The notes beneath the pieces are model-generated. The model was not told where the DNA came from, ran no database searches, and saw nothing but the letters and a program-made list of their open reading frames with translations. Below are positions 12,117 to 23,229 of a stretch of 64,000 bases of DNA, one piece after another. The DNA comes from Siphonodentalium dalli (Eukaryota; Mollusca; Scaphopoda; Gadilida; Siphonodentaliidae), in assembly GCA_032622095.1 (NCBI GenBank), contig CP136067.1:130113030-130177029 (forward strand), written 5' to 3'. A program made the translations under genes and the position numbers. The first letter of the stretch is position 1; every line of letters starts with the position of its first letter.

Positions 12117-12164
12117 CTTGTAGGATAAACATAACAAAATTAACAATTTGATTCTTGGCTTCAG

Positions 12165-12334
12165 CCATAAATTAAATTTATATCAAATTATTAACTTTGA
12201 TTTTAAAATAACCTATTAACCTGAAAGTTTACAGAATACATCTTCGACTCATATTGCTCAGTTTTCTATATATTATCGATATTTTAATCGTTGTTATCGC
12301 CAGGAATTTATTGAAAATGGCGTACAGTACCCCT
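12165..12334. mobile_element. Fragment of TTAA-type inverted-repeat element
   Basis: One end of the element that is complete at 21531-22092 and 42018-42557. It shares the ATTATTAACTTTGATTTTAA-like and GGCGTACAGTACCCC segments. It ends at TTAA (12335-12338). Confidence 0.6.
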
Positions 12335-12468
12335 TTAATACTGTGGATTAGGTGTTGAAGATTTAATTGGGCTGGTGGTTACACCCATCTCTTAATATTC
12401 AAGAATGAGGACGTTAGCACATAAAAATGCTGCTCACTATTGAAATGAACAAAGCATGTATTTTGTAT

Positions 12469-14446
12469 ATGTGACCCGCCATATCAAATCGAGTCGGAAG
12501 TCGGGATTTTTTTACCCTGTGCCAATGCATTCTATTATATATGCGAGTCGACCATAGGTCGCCTCGCATATATAAGAGAATTCATTGGCCTAACAATTTT
12601 TTTAAATAAATGTTTCTTACAATTTTTAGAACATGAAATAAAAAACATCCATTATCCTGCAGGGAGCCTCACACATATATAGAAGCATATAGAAGAGTGT
12701 CGCATGCTCATGTTTGTCTGGGGCTCTGTATGGGTGAAATTATAAAATTGTTAAAGAATACAAGAAAAAATTATTAAAATTGTAAACAATTGTTAGGCCA
12801 ATGCATTCTCTTATATATGCGAGGCGACCTATGGTCGACTCGCATATATGAGGGTATCACCCCCCCCCTTTTCGGTACGCGGGATTCAGGGTGTTTTGAA
12901 GCCGTACGCGGGATTCATACCCCAGAATTAACTGGTATTCGGGTTCAAGCAAAACATCTTGGACGCAGGTTTTGATGGCGCAAAGTAATATTTTGTGCTA
13001 GTTATCTGTATGAATGGGTGGGTAGAATAGTTTCATGGGCATATTCGACCACCGTGACCATGCCATCATAAACAGAGACGTGGCGACATGGGGGGGGGGG
13101 GGGTCTCACCCCCCAACTTTGGTTAAAAATTTCAACAGTTGGAAATTTCATACCTGCCAAAACATTAGTTGGAAATTTCACACCAACAATAGGTTGAAAT
13201 GTTCTTGTAGTTTGATTTTCAAACAATTTATTGGGGGGGGGGGGGGGGGGGAATTAATTGTTTTTGGACCAATATTTGCGTATTTTCCTATTTTTTGTAA
13301 TGGACTGAAATGGTCATCAGTTGGAAATTTTCCAACCCCAGGGGGACAGGTTGGAAATTTCCAACACTTGGAAATATTGTGTCCTGGTCCCTCCCCCGTG
13401 GCCAGTCAAAAACTGCTAGTTAATTTAAGAAAACAATATTCTCATACATTTGGTCAACATTGGCATTGGAATTGTCATCAGTTGTAAATTTTCCAACTTA
13501 AGTGGGGTGTCAGGTTTGAAATTTCCAAATCTAAAAATGCTTGACGCCAGTCTAGATGCTAGGATTTTGCGATTTTCTTGTTCAGATTACAAAATTTTCG
13601 CACACCGGGCCGAACCATGGTCGGCCCGGTGTGTCTTTGTCTCTCCCCTGTGGCCAATACAAAAATGCTAATAAGTTTAACAATATTTTACTAAATTTGG
13701 TCAAACTTCTGGTCCTCAGTTGGAGAATTTTCCAACCTGAGGGGGAGTATGATGTTTGAAATTTCCAACACTATAGGAAAGCTTTAGTTGAGGCCAGTCT
13801 GGATGCTAGGATTTGCGATTTTCTTGTTCAAATTTCTAAATTTTCTCACACCGGCCGAACAACGATGGTCAGCTCGGTGTGTCATGGTCTCTTGCCCGTA
13901 GCCGTGTGCATTTGTATGGAGTTAGACCACTAGATGTTAGGATTTATGCAATGTTTCAGGTTAAAATATCTGAATGTTCTCATACCGGGAATACAGAACC
14001 ATGGTTTATGAAGATATAGCATATTAGGCCTAAACACTGAGGTGCAAGCAAAGGGGGGGGGGGGGGGTGCAAATGGAATTATGCAAAACTTGTGTTCGGT
14101 CTGATTCTGACGCAAGGAGGGGGTGCAGTTGGAATTCCCAAGGTGGACACCCCCAACGGAAACCCTCTAGACACGTCCCTGATCATAAAGTATCATTAAT
14201 GGTATCATAACGGCCTCATAACGCGACCGGCATCATAATGTGTCTATGTAACTTCTATGTATTATTTCTTAACATGTATTCAGGATTCACCCCCCAAAAT
14301 TAACTCGTATTCAGGATTCACCCCCCAAAATTAACTGGTATTCAGGATTCAGGGGGGGAGGGGGTGATACCCTCATATATAAGAGAATGCATTGGCACAG
14401 GGTAAAAAAATCCTGACTTACGACTGGATTTGATATGGCGGGTCAC
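12469..14446. mobile_element. Double-hairpin element split by a nested insertion
   Basis: The left part (12469-12848) and right part (14376-14446) together make one copy of the element that is complete at 48411-48857. Its ends are ATGTGACCCGCCATATCAAA and the inverse. It carries two 66-base hairpins built on CCAATGCATTCTCTTATATA. The right hairpin is interrupted by the insert at 12849-14375. Confidence 0.8.
12849..14375. mobile_element. Nested 1.5-kb inverted-repeat element
   Basis: The terminal inverted repeats are TGAGGGTATCACCCCC at 12849 and its inverse ending at 14375. It is flanked by TATA on both sides (12845-12848 and 14376-14379); removing the insert and one TATA restores the host hairpin. 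The left end has CGCGGGATTCA repeats and the right end has direct repeats of AAAATTAACTGGTATTCAGG. The interior (13080-13870) holds poly-G runs and many GTTGGAAATTTCCAAC-like motifs. No transposase frame is visible. Confidence 0.7.
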
Positions 14447-15700
14447 ATATTAGGTACATTATAATAGAGCAACGTTGGGGACATACATACCAATTTCCAG
14501 TTTGTCAAATAAGGCCACATTAGAGAATTGTCAGAATGTGTTCTAACACTACCCACAATAAACAAACAACCAGCGCGAAATTTAACAGGACGTGTTACGC
14601 AACGTTTGAGCGTTCCGTAGTTTACAAAGGGTAAGTAACTAGTGCCTTGTCAACAACATAGAAATCGGATATAAAAAGACTCCAGATTCCAACTACAACA
14701 TATCATTCAGAAAGTCTCGCCATTTGACCCTTAGGAAAAAAAGATAAAAAGTGTATGTACCGTAACCGTACCTGTATGTACCGGGTATTTCCAATTTGAA
14801 GTGACAGCCAAAGAATTCGAATGACAAACAAAAATCTCGTCCATCTTTGACAGCAAAGTACTCAGCATGCACCGACAGTGACAGCGGAGATTTAATACGG
14901 CGGTTTATTCCAATAATTAAGTGTCTGTTTACTCTGTTACATCGCTTTTCATGTCGAACCTGCTATTCTCTAATTAATAAAATCCACACAATATTCCCTG
15001 TTTATACAAACTGAATATCTAGTGCCATTCTATGATTCTAAACAAATTATTGCGGAGTTAAAAATAGAGAAATAAACACTGACTTTACTGTGGAAACATC
15101 GATCGATTCAGCGAATCTACGGGAGCACGTTTCGACAACAATACACGGCTTAATACGATATTGCCCGGTAACGTTTCTATTACGCTTATTCATTATTGTA
15201 TTTGATCTATTTCCTCCATGTGCACCATTTTACGAAGATTATATTAATATTATCGATGCGTATTATGTTTAAAAAGATGTATTCAGGGTTCCAAACCTTC
15301 AGTCACAACAACAACAACAACGACGACGACGACGACGACGACCTCTCGTGACATGTGTTCTTCTGGCGCATATCGTCATTTAAGGGATTAATGAAGCCGG
15401 CCGTGAACGGGATGGCGAGTATATATTTAGTAAGTGCCTCGCTACCATTAGGCACACACGTATATACTGAGTCATCTTTTCAAACATATCTAATGTCCGG
15501 CATGGGAAAAGTGCCTAAATCAATACTCCACATTAAATTGATATAACTGATCATAACTTGTGCCCCAATCCCTTGTAAATGTTGTTACAATAAATATGTT
15601 TAAACCAATCAATACTCATCGGCATATAAAGAGTGCGGTGATGTTATGATATCTGGCAATATACATGTAGTACCATAGTCTCGACGTAGTCGTTATATTC
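14447..15700. other. Intronic AT-rich DNA with a microsatellite
   Basis: Nothing is recognised except a CAA/CGA trinucleotide microsatellite at about 15305-15342. No homeodomain-like exon was found here on the minus strand. Confidence 0.5.
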
Positions 15701-15704
15701 CTCA

Positions 15705-15846
15705 CTCCCATAGGGAGCCTCGCATATATAAGATAATACATTGGCCTAACAATATTTGCCTTGACATTGTAAGCCAGTGAATTTCTCTAATATATGCGAG
15801 GCTCCATATGGGAGACTCGCATTTATCAGATAATGCAGCGGCATAT
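15705..15846. mobile_element. Foldback element, diverged from the double-hairpin family
   Basis: Two hairpin-like arms (GGGAGCCTCGCATATATAAG and the related inverted GCGAGGCTCCATATGGGAGA) surround a short spacer. The outer sequence resembles the ATGCATTGGC hairpins elsewhere in the window, but with different loops. Confidence 0.55.
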
Positions 15847-15927
15847 AATATTTAATGCTGCACCAGCGCAGCTTCCGACATGAAATGGTTAACTTGGTGT
15901 ATACTTTGCCGTGAATTTACATTTAGT

Positions 15928-16030
15928 TGGGGCTCATGGCGGCTCAGTTGGCCAGGGGCATGGTACATTGGGCCATCATAAGCCGTCCTGGGCTAGCACA
16001 TTGGTTCGAATTTGGTGCGGATTTATGGTC
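15928..16030 (+). repeat. Possible tRNA-derived SINE head
   Basis: A box-A-like GGCGGCTCAGTTGGCC is followed about 65 bases later by a box-B-like GGTTCGAATTT. The layout resembles the clear SINE at 46443-46755. There is no recognised tail. Confidence 0.35.
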
Positions 16031-16224
16031 TATGAAAATAGAAGGTAACCAGATTCGAGTATCTTGGCAAGTTTCTCAGTTTTTTCCGTGGGTCGTTAGT
16101 TTCTACGTGTTGCGGAATGACTTCCTGGAGAAATTTACCCTATGCGCGGTCTTTCCTCTAGTATAAACTGACAGCGTCGTGATATGACCTAGGGGATAAA
16201 AAGACGATAACAACCAATAGAACC

Positions 16225-16460
16225 AAGACCGAATGGACGTTCCTAGAGGAGTCTCCATTGGGGGGGGGGGTGTTCACTCTGAAATTTCCAGCTGGACACC
16301 CCCCCCCATTGAACCAGACCAAACTATTATGTTCGCGAAATACCATTTGCCCCACCCCTTTGGGTTGGAACTTTCCAACTGGTACCTCAAACAGTCCAAA
16401 TGTTGGAAATTTCCAACCTAACACCCCTGACACCCACTAACGTTTGAAAATTTCCAACAG
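16225..16460. repeat. Poly-G / TTGGAAATTTCCAA repeat element
   Basis: A G10 tract and several GGAAATTTCC motifs are shared with 13080-13870, 27300-27540, 31415-32285, 32615-32790 and 40028-40180. This is a dispersed family of unknown class. Confidence 0.5.
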
Positions 16461-17034
16461 GTGGCCATTTCAGACAAAAATTTTTTTAAAGTAGAAATAT
16501 ATGCTACTTTTACATGGTCCAAACCAACGAAGTCGCCACTAATTACTGGATTCAAAATTAATCAATTAGAAAATCAAGCTATATATGGTGTAACTGTTCC
16601 AACTGTTCCAATTGTTCAATCAGTTTGTCCAAAGTGGGAGGGGGGCTAAACACATCACTCCCTCTGTCGCAACGTCCCCGGGTCCCTTCCAAGACCAAAC
16701 GTTTCGCTATCCAGCAGAAGACATTGAGTACACCTCGGGTCGATTGTTTGGATATGTTTGCCCCATATTTTACATCATTGATACAAAATCGAATGTGTGG
16801 AACCACAACAAACAGCATGATTGTGCGATGGTGTATATATATGTGTAAATCGATCTTCTATGGTAGTACTATGCAGCAGTCAACTTTATTCATTCCATAA
16901 TTGTCGGTACGGAGCGGAAATCTCGTATTGACGACGTATAATCGATGTACGTTCAAGAGGAAAATATGTACTCCCTGTTTCGATAGATTTGCTGACACAA
17001 AGAAGTGCGAGTAACAGATTCTGACAGTGCGCGG

Positions 17035-17630
17035 TGCACGCACCAGGTCCTTCTCGTCCAAGTTGATACGCTGGTAGCGGTTATGATAAAAATTATGAGG
17101 TTATTAAATCAAACATCAGGGCTTGCTCGACCATGCTGACTCGCTGGTAGCGGTTTTAGCAACAAATCTGAGGATTATTAAGTAAAACAATATAGTGCTT
17201 GCTGGTCCAAGTTGATACCACTGGTAGCGGTTTTGATAACAAATTATTAAATCAAACAGCAGGGCTTTCTCGTCCGAATTGACACGCTGGTAGCGGTTTT
17301 GATAAAAACATTATGAGGGATATTAAATCAAACAACATAGGGCTTGCTCGTCCAAGTTGATACGCTGGTAGCGTTTTTGATAGCAAACATCATAGGGCTT
17401 GCCACCGCTTGCTCGTCCAAGTTGGTTCGCTGGTAGCGGGTTTGATGACAACAACGAGGGCTATTAAATCAAACAACAGGGCATGTTCGTCCAAGTTGAA
17501 ACGCTGGTATTGGTTTTTATAAAAAATATATGAAGGTTATTAAATAAAACACCACGGCTTGTTCGTCCATGTTGAAACGCTAGTAGCGGTTTTTATAAAA
17601 ATATGAGGGTTATTAAATAAAACCTGACAT
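17035..17630. repeat. Tandem repeat array, about 80-bp period
   Basis: About eight diverged units share CTCGTCCAAGTTGATACGCT, then GGTAGCGGTTTTGATAA, then TTATTAAATCAAACA. It is intronic to gene 1. The units differ by indels, so the array looks old. Confidence 0.8.
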
Positions 17631-17889
17631 ACATCTCTCTCTTTTGTATACGTATGCTAATACTATTCCCTGTTTCTCAATATCCGTTTCATGTATTGAT
17701 GTGTGTGAGCATAATAGCAAATTGCTAACGTATAACTTGTGGCTGCATGGTTATAGTCGAATAGGTTGACCAAACATTTTGACCAAAAAGATTCAAGGCT
17801 ATATTCAACAATCGCCTCTCAAATTATCATTAGCTCTCCATGAAACCCTTTATCCGTTATTCATGTAATCAACAGTTGCTCGCCTGTGT

Positions 17890-18030
17890 ATGAATAACAA
17901 TTTATCGAATCGATATCTGATCACTCTGAGTTTTGGTAGTGGGTTCCTCGACTCGAATCAAATATTGTTTACCACCGAAGCCAAAGAAATAGTAATTTAG
18001 GAGCGTCTGATCGGAATGAGTACCTTTAAT
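17890..18030. mobile_element. 3' half of TTAA-type element
   Basis: It carries the shared ATCTGATCACTCTGAGTTTT, CTCGACTCGAATCAAATA and CCAAAGAAATAGTAATTTAG segments and ends GGAATGAGTACCTTTAA. Compare the complete copy at 43063-43519. Confidence 0.65.
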
Positions 18031-18160
18031 GCGTATTTCTTATGATATTTGTTTCACATTCTGTTCTCTCAATTATCCCATATTTTTGTTTTTCAAATTT
18101 GACCCAACAAATTCAGAAATGGCCAAAAAATTGGCCAAAAGATTTCAAGCCTCGCGATAT

Positions 18161-18582
18161 ATGTGACCCGCCATATCAAATCCAGTCGTAAGTCGGGATT
18201 TTTTTACCCTGTGCCAATGTATTCTCTTATATATGCGAGTCGACCATAGGTCGCATCGCATATATAAGAGAATGCATTGGTCTAATAATTTGTTATCATG
18301 TTTTTTAAATAAATGTTTCTTACAATTTTTAGGACATAAAATAACAAAAACATCCATTACCCTGCAGGGAGCCCCACACATATATAGAAGCATATAGAAG
18401 AGTGTCGTCTGCTCATGTTTGTCTGGGGCTCTGTATGGGTGAAATTATAAAATTGTTAAAGAATACAAGAAAAATTTATTAAAATTGTAAAAAATTGTTA
18501 GGCCAATGCATTCTCTTATATATGCGAGGCGACCTATGGTCGACTCGCATATATAAGATAATGCATTGGCACAGGGTAAAAA
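18161..18582. mobile_element. Double-hairpin element, right end missing
   Basis: It starts ATGTGACCCGCC and has both 66-base hairpins. Sequence identity to the family stops after CACAGGGTAAA, before the right terminal repeat. It lies about 100 bases from the duplicated donor of homeodomain exon 1. Confidence 0.75.
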
Positions 18583-18687
18583 TTAGTCTGCGATTCTGGT
18601 CTACAGGCAGGCTCACTGCACAAAAGGCCGAAGAAAAAAAATGAAGTTCTCGGTTGATGATAATCTATGTATTTATTTTATGGCACA

Positions 18688-18798
18688 ATATGATCCAGTT
18701 AGACTCACCCATTCTACCCCTCAAAATTAACTGGTATTCAGGATTCAGGGGGGAGGGGGTGATACCCTCATATATGATCCAGTTAGACTCACCTATTC
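18688..18798. repeat. 27-bp duplication with 57-bp insert at a splice donor
   Basis: The same 27 bases occur at 18688-18714 and 18772-18798 with a single mismatch; they contain the donor TCTAAC-side sequence and the GTGAGT. The 57 bases between match the right end of the nested element (compare 14315-14375), including GATACCCTCA. The offset is 84 bases, a multiple of three. Confidence 0.85.
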
Positions 18799-18960
18799 GT
18801 CCATTGCGTTGCTTCAGGAACCATTGATCGACATACTTCTCCGTGACACCCAGCTCGGTGGCTATCTCTTCCCTTCTTTTGCGACTTGGGTATTTGTTAC
18901 TAGCAAACTCCTGTCTTAGTTGGTCTACCTGCTCCTGTTTTCGCTGTCCTTCAGGCGAAT
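18793..18960 (-). CDS. Gene 1 exon: homeodomain 1
   Basis: This 168-nt exon encodes 56 residues. The acceptor (TACACAG) precedes 18960 and the donor G|GTGAGT follows 18793. The protein runs SPEGQRKQEQVDQLRQEF, then NKYPSRKRREEIATELGV, then VDQWFLKQR. Helix 1 (VDQLRQEF), helix 2 (RREEIATEL) and recognition helix 3 (KYVDQWFLKQR) are all present. The spacing from Phe20 to Trp48 is exactly 28 residues, as in the 60-residue homeodomain. Position 51, almost always Asn, is Lys here (W48 F49 L50 K51 Q52 R53), so canonical base recognition is doubtful. The exon is symmetric (phase 1 at both ends). A second donor lies 84 bases downstream at 18709, produced by a 27-bp duplication; its use would add 28 residues in frame. 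More upstream exons are expected but not identified. Confidence 0.82.
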
Positions 18961-19329
18961 CTGTGTATTGTAAGAAGTGTCGGTAAGAAAATAAAAACGA
19001 CAGCAATACATGTGCCGGGCAAATGACTCATTGTACTAACGTCAAATAGTTTAATGCATATAAATGGATATCAATACATTTATTGCATATATATACACAT
19101 TTTAAACGTTAAAAAAACAGTTCAATTGAGTTAAGGTCCCTATAGCGGATGGAGGGCATAACAGATGCTCGTGTACCAACGCGAACAGACTCATGAGTGA
19201 CTCAGGATTATTCCGGCATCCACGACTGACTACATTTTCACCAACTATATGGGGTCATTACTATAGTGTATTCATAATCTTACCGGAATGTTAGAAACAT
19301 TCTAAATTTACTAAATCATTGAGGACAAT

Positions 19330-19610
19330 AATTTATCTCTTCTAAAGCAGCTGTGATATAAGTATTTTGCTAACCGATTCAATTAAAATATCTAGATTCA
19401 TTTTTCATTGCTGTATCAAATTTCTGTATGGTTGGCCAGTGACAATAAAATGTTTTCAGATATCGACGTAGTATATCAATATAGGCGGGACAGACCAGTA
19501 GAAAGTGATATTCATTTTCAACCGCTTTTAGCTCCAAGATTTACATAATCTCTTTTTCCTGTCTACGCCTGTATATCTACCTGTCTCAATTTCTAAAGAG
19601 TGAGCATTTA
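19330..19610 (-). mobile_element. LINE 3' coding remnant
   Basis: Broken minus-strand frames read TGVDRKKRLCK, then AVENEYHFLLVCPAYIDILR, then NESRYFN. This matches the C-terminal Cys/His knuckle (C..C, H, C) found downstream of the reverse transcriptase in many non-LTR retrotransposons. At least one frameshift is present, so the copy is dead. Confidence 0.65.
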
Positions 19611-19614
19611 TTCT

Positions 19615-21525
19615 AAATAAGTACTAAAAGTACAAACATATATATGCACCACAAGGCTCATGATTGTTAAAATGGAAAACTCCACTCCATGTGTCACAAA
19701 ATGTCAGCCATGGACGGGGGCGACTGAGCAGGGGGTGGAGTGTGTGCAAGGAGAGTTCTTGTACCTCTTGTCCTCAAAAACCCACTATACTACATGTAGA
19801 TGCTAGAACAGTATTGTTGTATTGTCCGAAGAGAAAAGTTCTCGTAGCTTAATATGAGCTTGGAAAGTGCTTTATTTTGATGTATGATTACCTAAATTTA
19901 ACATTTTCAGCATTTATGCAATATATGCAATATGTGTGCGATAGGCAAAATATTAAAAATCGGGGAGACCCCACTCTGTCCACTGCGGATCACCAGCATT
20001 CACTGCGGTATTTTTCGCGGTAATCCATCATTAACTTGCGTGGAACGGATTTATATAAATAGACATAAATCCTGGAGACTGATCAGGGCTCACAAGAAGC
20101 AGGGCAGACCACTGAGAATCACCGAGGAGCATCGAGAATCACCGAGAATCACCGAGAACCACCGAGAATCACCGCAAAAGAACACCGACAACTACTTCGA
20201 ATATTTTTACGCAATTCGATTTATCTTTATATATATAAAATAAGTAGGAAGTGTCAGGATTGTTCTCCGAGACCCCTAGACAGATTTCAATCAAATTTGG
20301 TATGGTGACTCGGGGTACACCGGTGGATGTCATAACGACATTAATTTTTCAAAATGTTTTTCATAAAAAAATTGAGCCAGGAGTTCAATACAAATAAAAT
20401 ATTTAAAAAGAAAGAAAAAAATAATGTAATTGTTTTTAATCAAAATGTTCTAACGACCAAAATGTGCTTGAAGCGCAGAAAGGGACCGTCGCTGAATACA
20501 GGCTCTGTCTAAGATAAAGATGTGCGCCAAGCGTACACAGGGGCCGCATGTCCCTGCGACGCTAAATAAAGGCTCAGTCAGTTTTATGTGAAATGATAAT
20601 TGCCTTGTCTCGACTAGTTCAAACTTTTAATGGCTGCGAAAAGTAAAGTACAATTTGTGGAAATTGTGGACCTATGCAATTCTATTTCTGTTACAAAAGG
20701 AAGGTTATTGGTGATTACCAGTGATCGATCCATGCTGTGTCGCTGCAATTCATGGTCGTATATATAGTTAGAATTGGATAAAGCTGCCACCATCTTATTG
20801 ATTATCATATATAGAACTCGCTAATCGCCACACAAGATTTCTTTACTTTATTAACAAGGTCACATTTACTGTGGTATTTTAGAACACGCCCGTCGTCTCA
20901 CCGGATCTATAATAGAAATAATCGGCTCCCTATTGATGTTTCCAGTTGGAAAAACTCAGAAGTTCCTTAATTGCTCACGTTGCCAAATTGCGTTGAGGAT
21001 ACACTGGGTAATGAATACAATTATCTGTTCATATGCAACGAATTTTGTCCTTCCGAAGTACCTATCTGAAAACATACTTTCAAAGTAATCCAACTTATGA
21101 AAAACTAAACATTCTTTTTCATGACGGAAATAAAACAAACATGTTGAAATTAGCCATATTCGCATAGTAAATAGTTACCAAAGCAGCCATTTAAATTGGT
21201 TTGAATTGAATCAACATGCATGCCCTCCGGCTCCTGTACGTATATAAACATGGTCCCAGTGCAGCTTTCCCAGCTAAGTGTGTGTTTAATTATATTTCCG
21301 TATGTTATTACCTCGAATTTGGTATCTTTTTTTGTGTGTCAGTTTTCCTACTTTATTTATCTCTATTATTTTTAAACTTTAGTTGACACTATGTATGGTA
21401 ATATATATGTCTACCTCCAGTTCCACATATTAGTGGACGGAGACAATAAAGAAATTGAAACCACACTTATACTCTGCCGTGATCTCCAATACAACATGCA
21501 GGCGTATATTATATATACATGCGGT
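19615..21525. other. Region upstream of gene 1 exon, mostly unassigned
   Basis: A short tandem of ACCGAGAATC lies at about 20110-20170. Sequence at 20279-20345 is shared with 57560-57620 (ATTTCAA.CAAATTTGGT.TGGTGACTC). A symmetric 87-nt exon-like segment at 20979-21065 is discussed among the findings. Nothing else is recognised. Confidence 0.45.
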
Positions 21526-21530
21526 GTTAA

Positions 21531-22092
21531 AGGGGTACTGTACGCCATTTTCAATAAATTTCCGATGATAACAACGATGTATTATCGATAATATATAGAA
21601 ACATAAGTAATTTGAGTCGAAGATGTATTCTGTAAACGCTCAGGTTAATAATTTAAAAGTTAATAATTTAATATAAATTGAATTTATGGATGGAGCCATA
21701 CAATGGCGTAAATTAAAATACGAATTTCCGTGTACCAGACGTAATCAAGTTATAATTGAGGGATACTGGATTAGTAAACCCATTGCACACACGATCGTTT
21801 GAAACATTATGCTGATACGGGGAGAAAACTCAAGCCACTCACCGACTAGTGACGATAAATGAGTATATGGGCATAGTATGCATATATAATAAAACTTTTA
21901 TGTGATACATTTGGTTGAAAACTGTACAAAAATTACTCGACAACAACAATTTGTATTTTTGCATTCCGGTATATTTGCCATCCGTAACACTACTTCGTAC
22001 TCAACAGACTTTCAAATAATGGAAAAATTGTTACCTTATTCTCCGACTCGAGACTACAGAAACCAACAACAACGTTTGGGTACAATATCCCT
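21531..22092. mobile_element. TTAA-type inverted-repeat element (complete)
   Basis: It is flanked by TTAA at 21527-21530 and 22093-22096. The ends are AGGGGTACTGTACGCC and the inverse of GGGATATTGTACCC. It carries no protein-coding frame. TTAA target sites are typical of piggyBac-superfamily elements, so this is probably a non-autonomous derivative. A second full copy lies in inverted orientation at 42018-42557. Confidence 0.7.
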
Positions 22093-22099
22093 TTAAGTG

Positions 22100-23225
22100 G
22101 ATCACCCAGGGTGGGAGTTTTCCACCCACTTTACTATATCGTTTGTTATTTTATTGCTATGACTAATTTTGTAAACGACCCGTGTACAACAATAGTACAA
22201 TAAGTGACTTGGCCAAATAGTGTTCATTGAACGGGCTGGGTGTCTCCACCTCAAATTTTGTACATGCATTCCCCGAACCCAATATTCCACAGTTTTTTAT
22301 TGCGGCAGTTTCCATTTTATTTCGACTGGTATAGTGTTGAAATGTTTTTAAAGTTACAGATGCACCAACCGATTTAACACCAAATCGGTAAAAACAAGTC
22401 TGGTTAATCAACCGCATAAAACTCATTTTTCCCCTCCCTTTGAAATTATGATACTATATATGCATACATACAACAAATTAATAATAATCAGATTTCTCTA
22501 TTCTTTTTGACTATGTGGGAAAATAACTATATATAATTTTTTTTTGCCAGAATGAAATGAATCAATATGCACCGTTCAAGGTATAAGGGATAGTGAATTC
22601 TATAAGTTTGAATTTATAACTTATTTTCCGGTCGATTTATCTCATCTCATCTATATCACCATTTGATACTATTTGTATGCGTTTATTTGTATTTGTATAT
22701 TGGTATGTGTTTATTGATATGTGTTTATTTGTATTTGATAGATAATGAAATATGTTTAAAGCATTAAGCAATGAACATTAATTTTAACCAGAGTCATTTG
22801 TGACATACCGGCACCACCCGAAATTAACACCATGCACACAGAACATCCAAAAAGAATACGATAAAAGTAACATACACGTTATATTTAACTCTAATAGACA
22901 AATATACATGTTATATTTAACTCTAATGGTATATTTGAATATGGATAATTCCACTTTGTGAATTCGAGAAAAGAGAGTTAATCCAAAAACAAACAAACAA
23001 ATTCAGAAATAAATATTTGAACGCGGGGATCCAGCCTGAAACATATTGCACGATACAAAAAATAGTGGTTACAAAACTAAAAAAAAGGCTCAGAACGTTC
23101 AAACATTTGTGTCTTATGGTTCCAGGCATGGTGTGTATTCCTTTTAATTTCTACACTGGGATTGGGATTGTAAACAACTGTATGCGCCACTATTGCAGAG
23201 TGCATGGTTATCGAGAATGACAACT
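22100..23225. other. Unassigned AT-rich DNA
   Basis: I see no exon, RNA gene or clear repeat here beyond short TATTTGTATGTG-like simple sequence near 22670-22740. Confidence 0.4.
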
Positions 23226-23229
23226 TGGA

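Larger units (their letters stand above)
7872..18960 (-). other. Gene 1 span: multi-homeodomain, ten-zinc-finger protein (5' end missing)
   Basis: This is a hand-built gene model of four joined exons on the minus strand: 18960-18793, 12116-11934, 11123-10908 and 9157-7872. Each internal exon starts with two bases of a split codon and ends with one, so every intron seen is phase 1. The split codons read GGG, CGA and AAT across the three junctions, giving one uninterrupted frame. Order: homeodomain 1, 2, 3, then ten C2H2/C2HC fingers. A nuclear, nucleic-acid-binding protein is expected. The first coding exon, start codon and promoter were not found. Known animal zinc-finger homeobox families (ZFHX, ZEB, ZHX/HOMEZ, ADNP, TSHZ) combine the same domains, but I do not recognise this order with a ten-finger C-terminal exon. 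The introns are filled with mobile-element remnants. Confidence 0.8.

Noticed and set aside
17035-17630. CRISPR-like spacing in the 80-bp tandem array
   Set aside because: The whole unit repeats with drift, there are no unique spacers and the context is eukaryotic.
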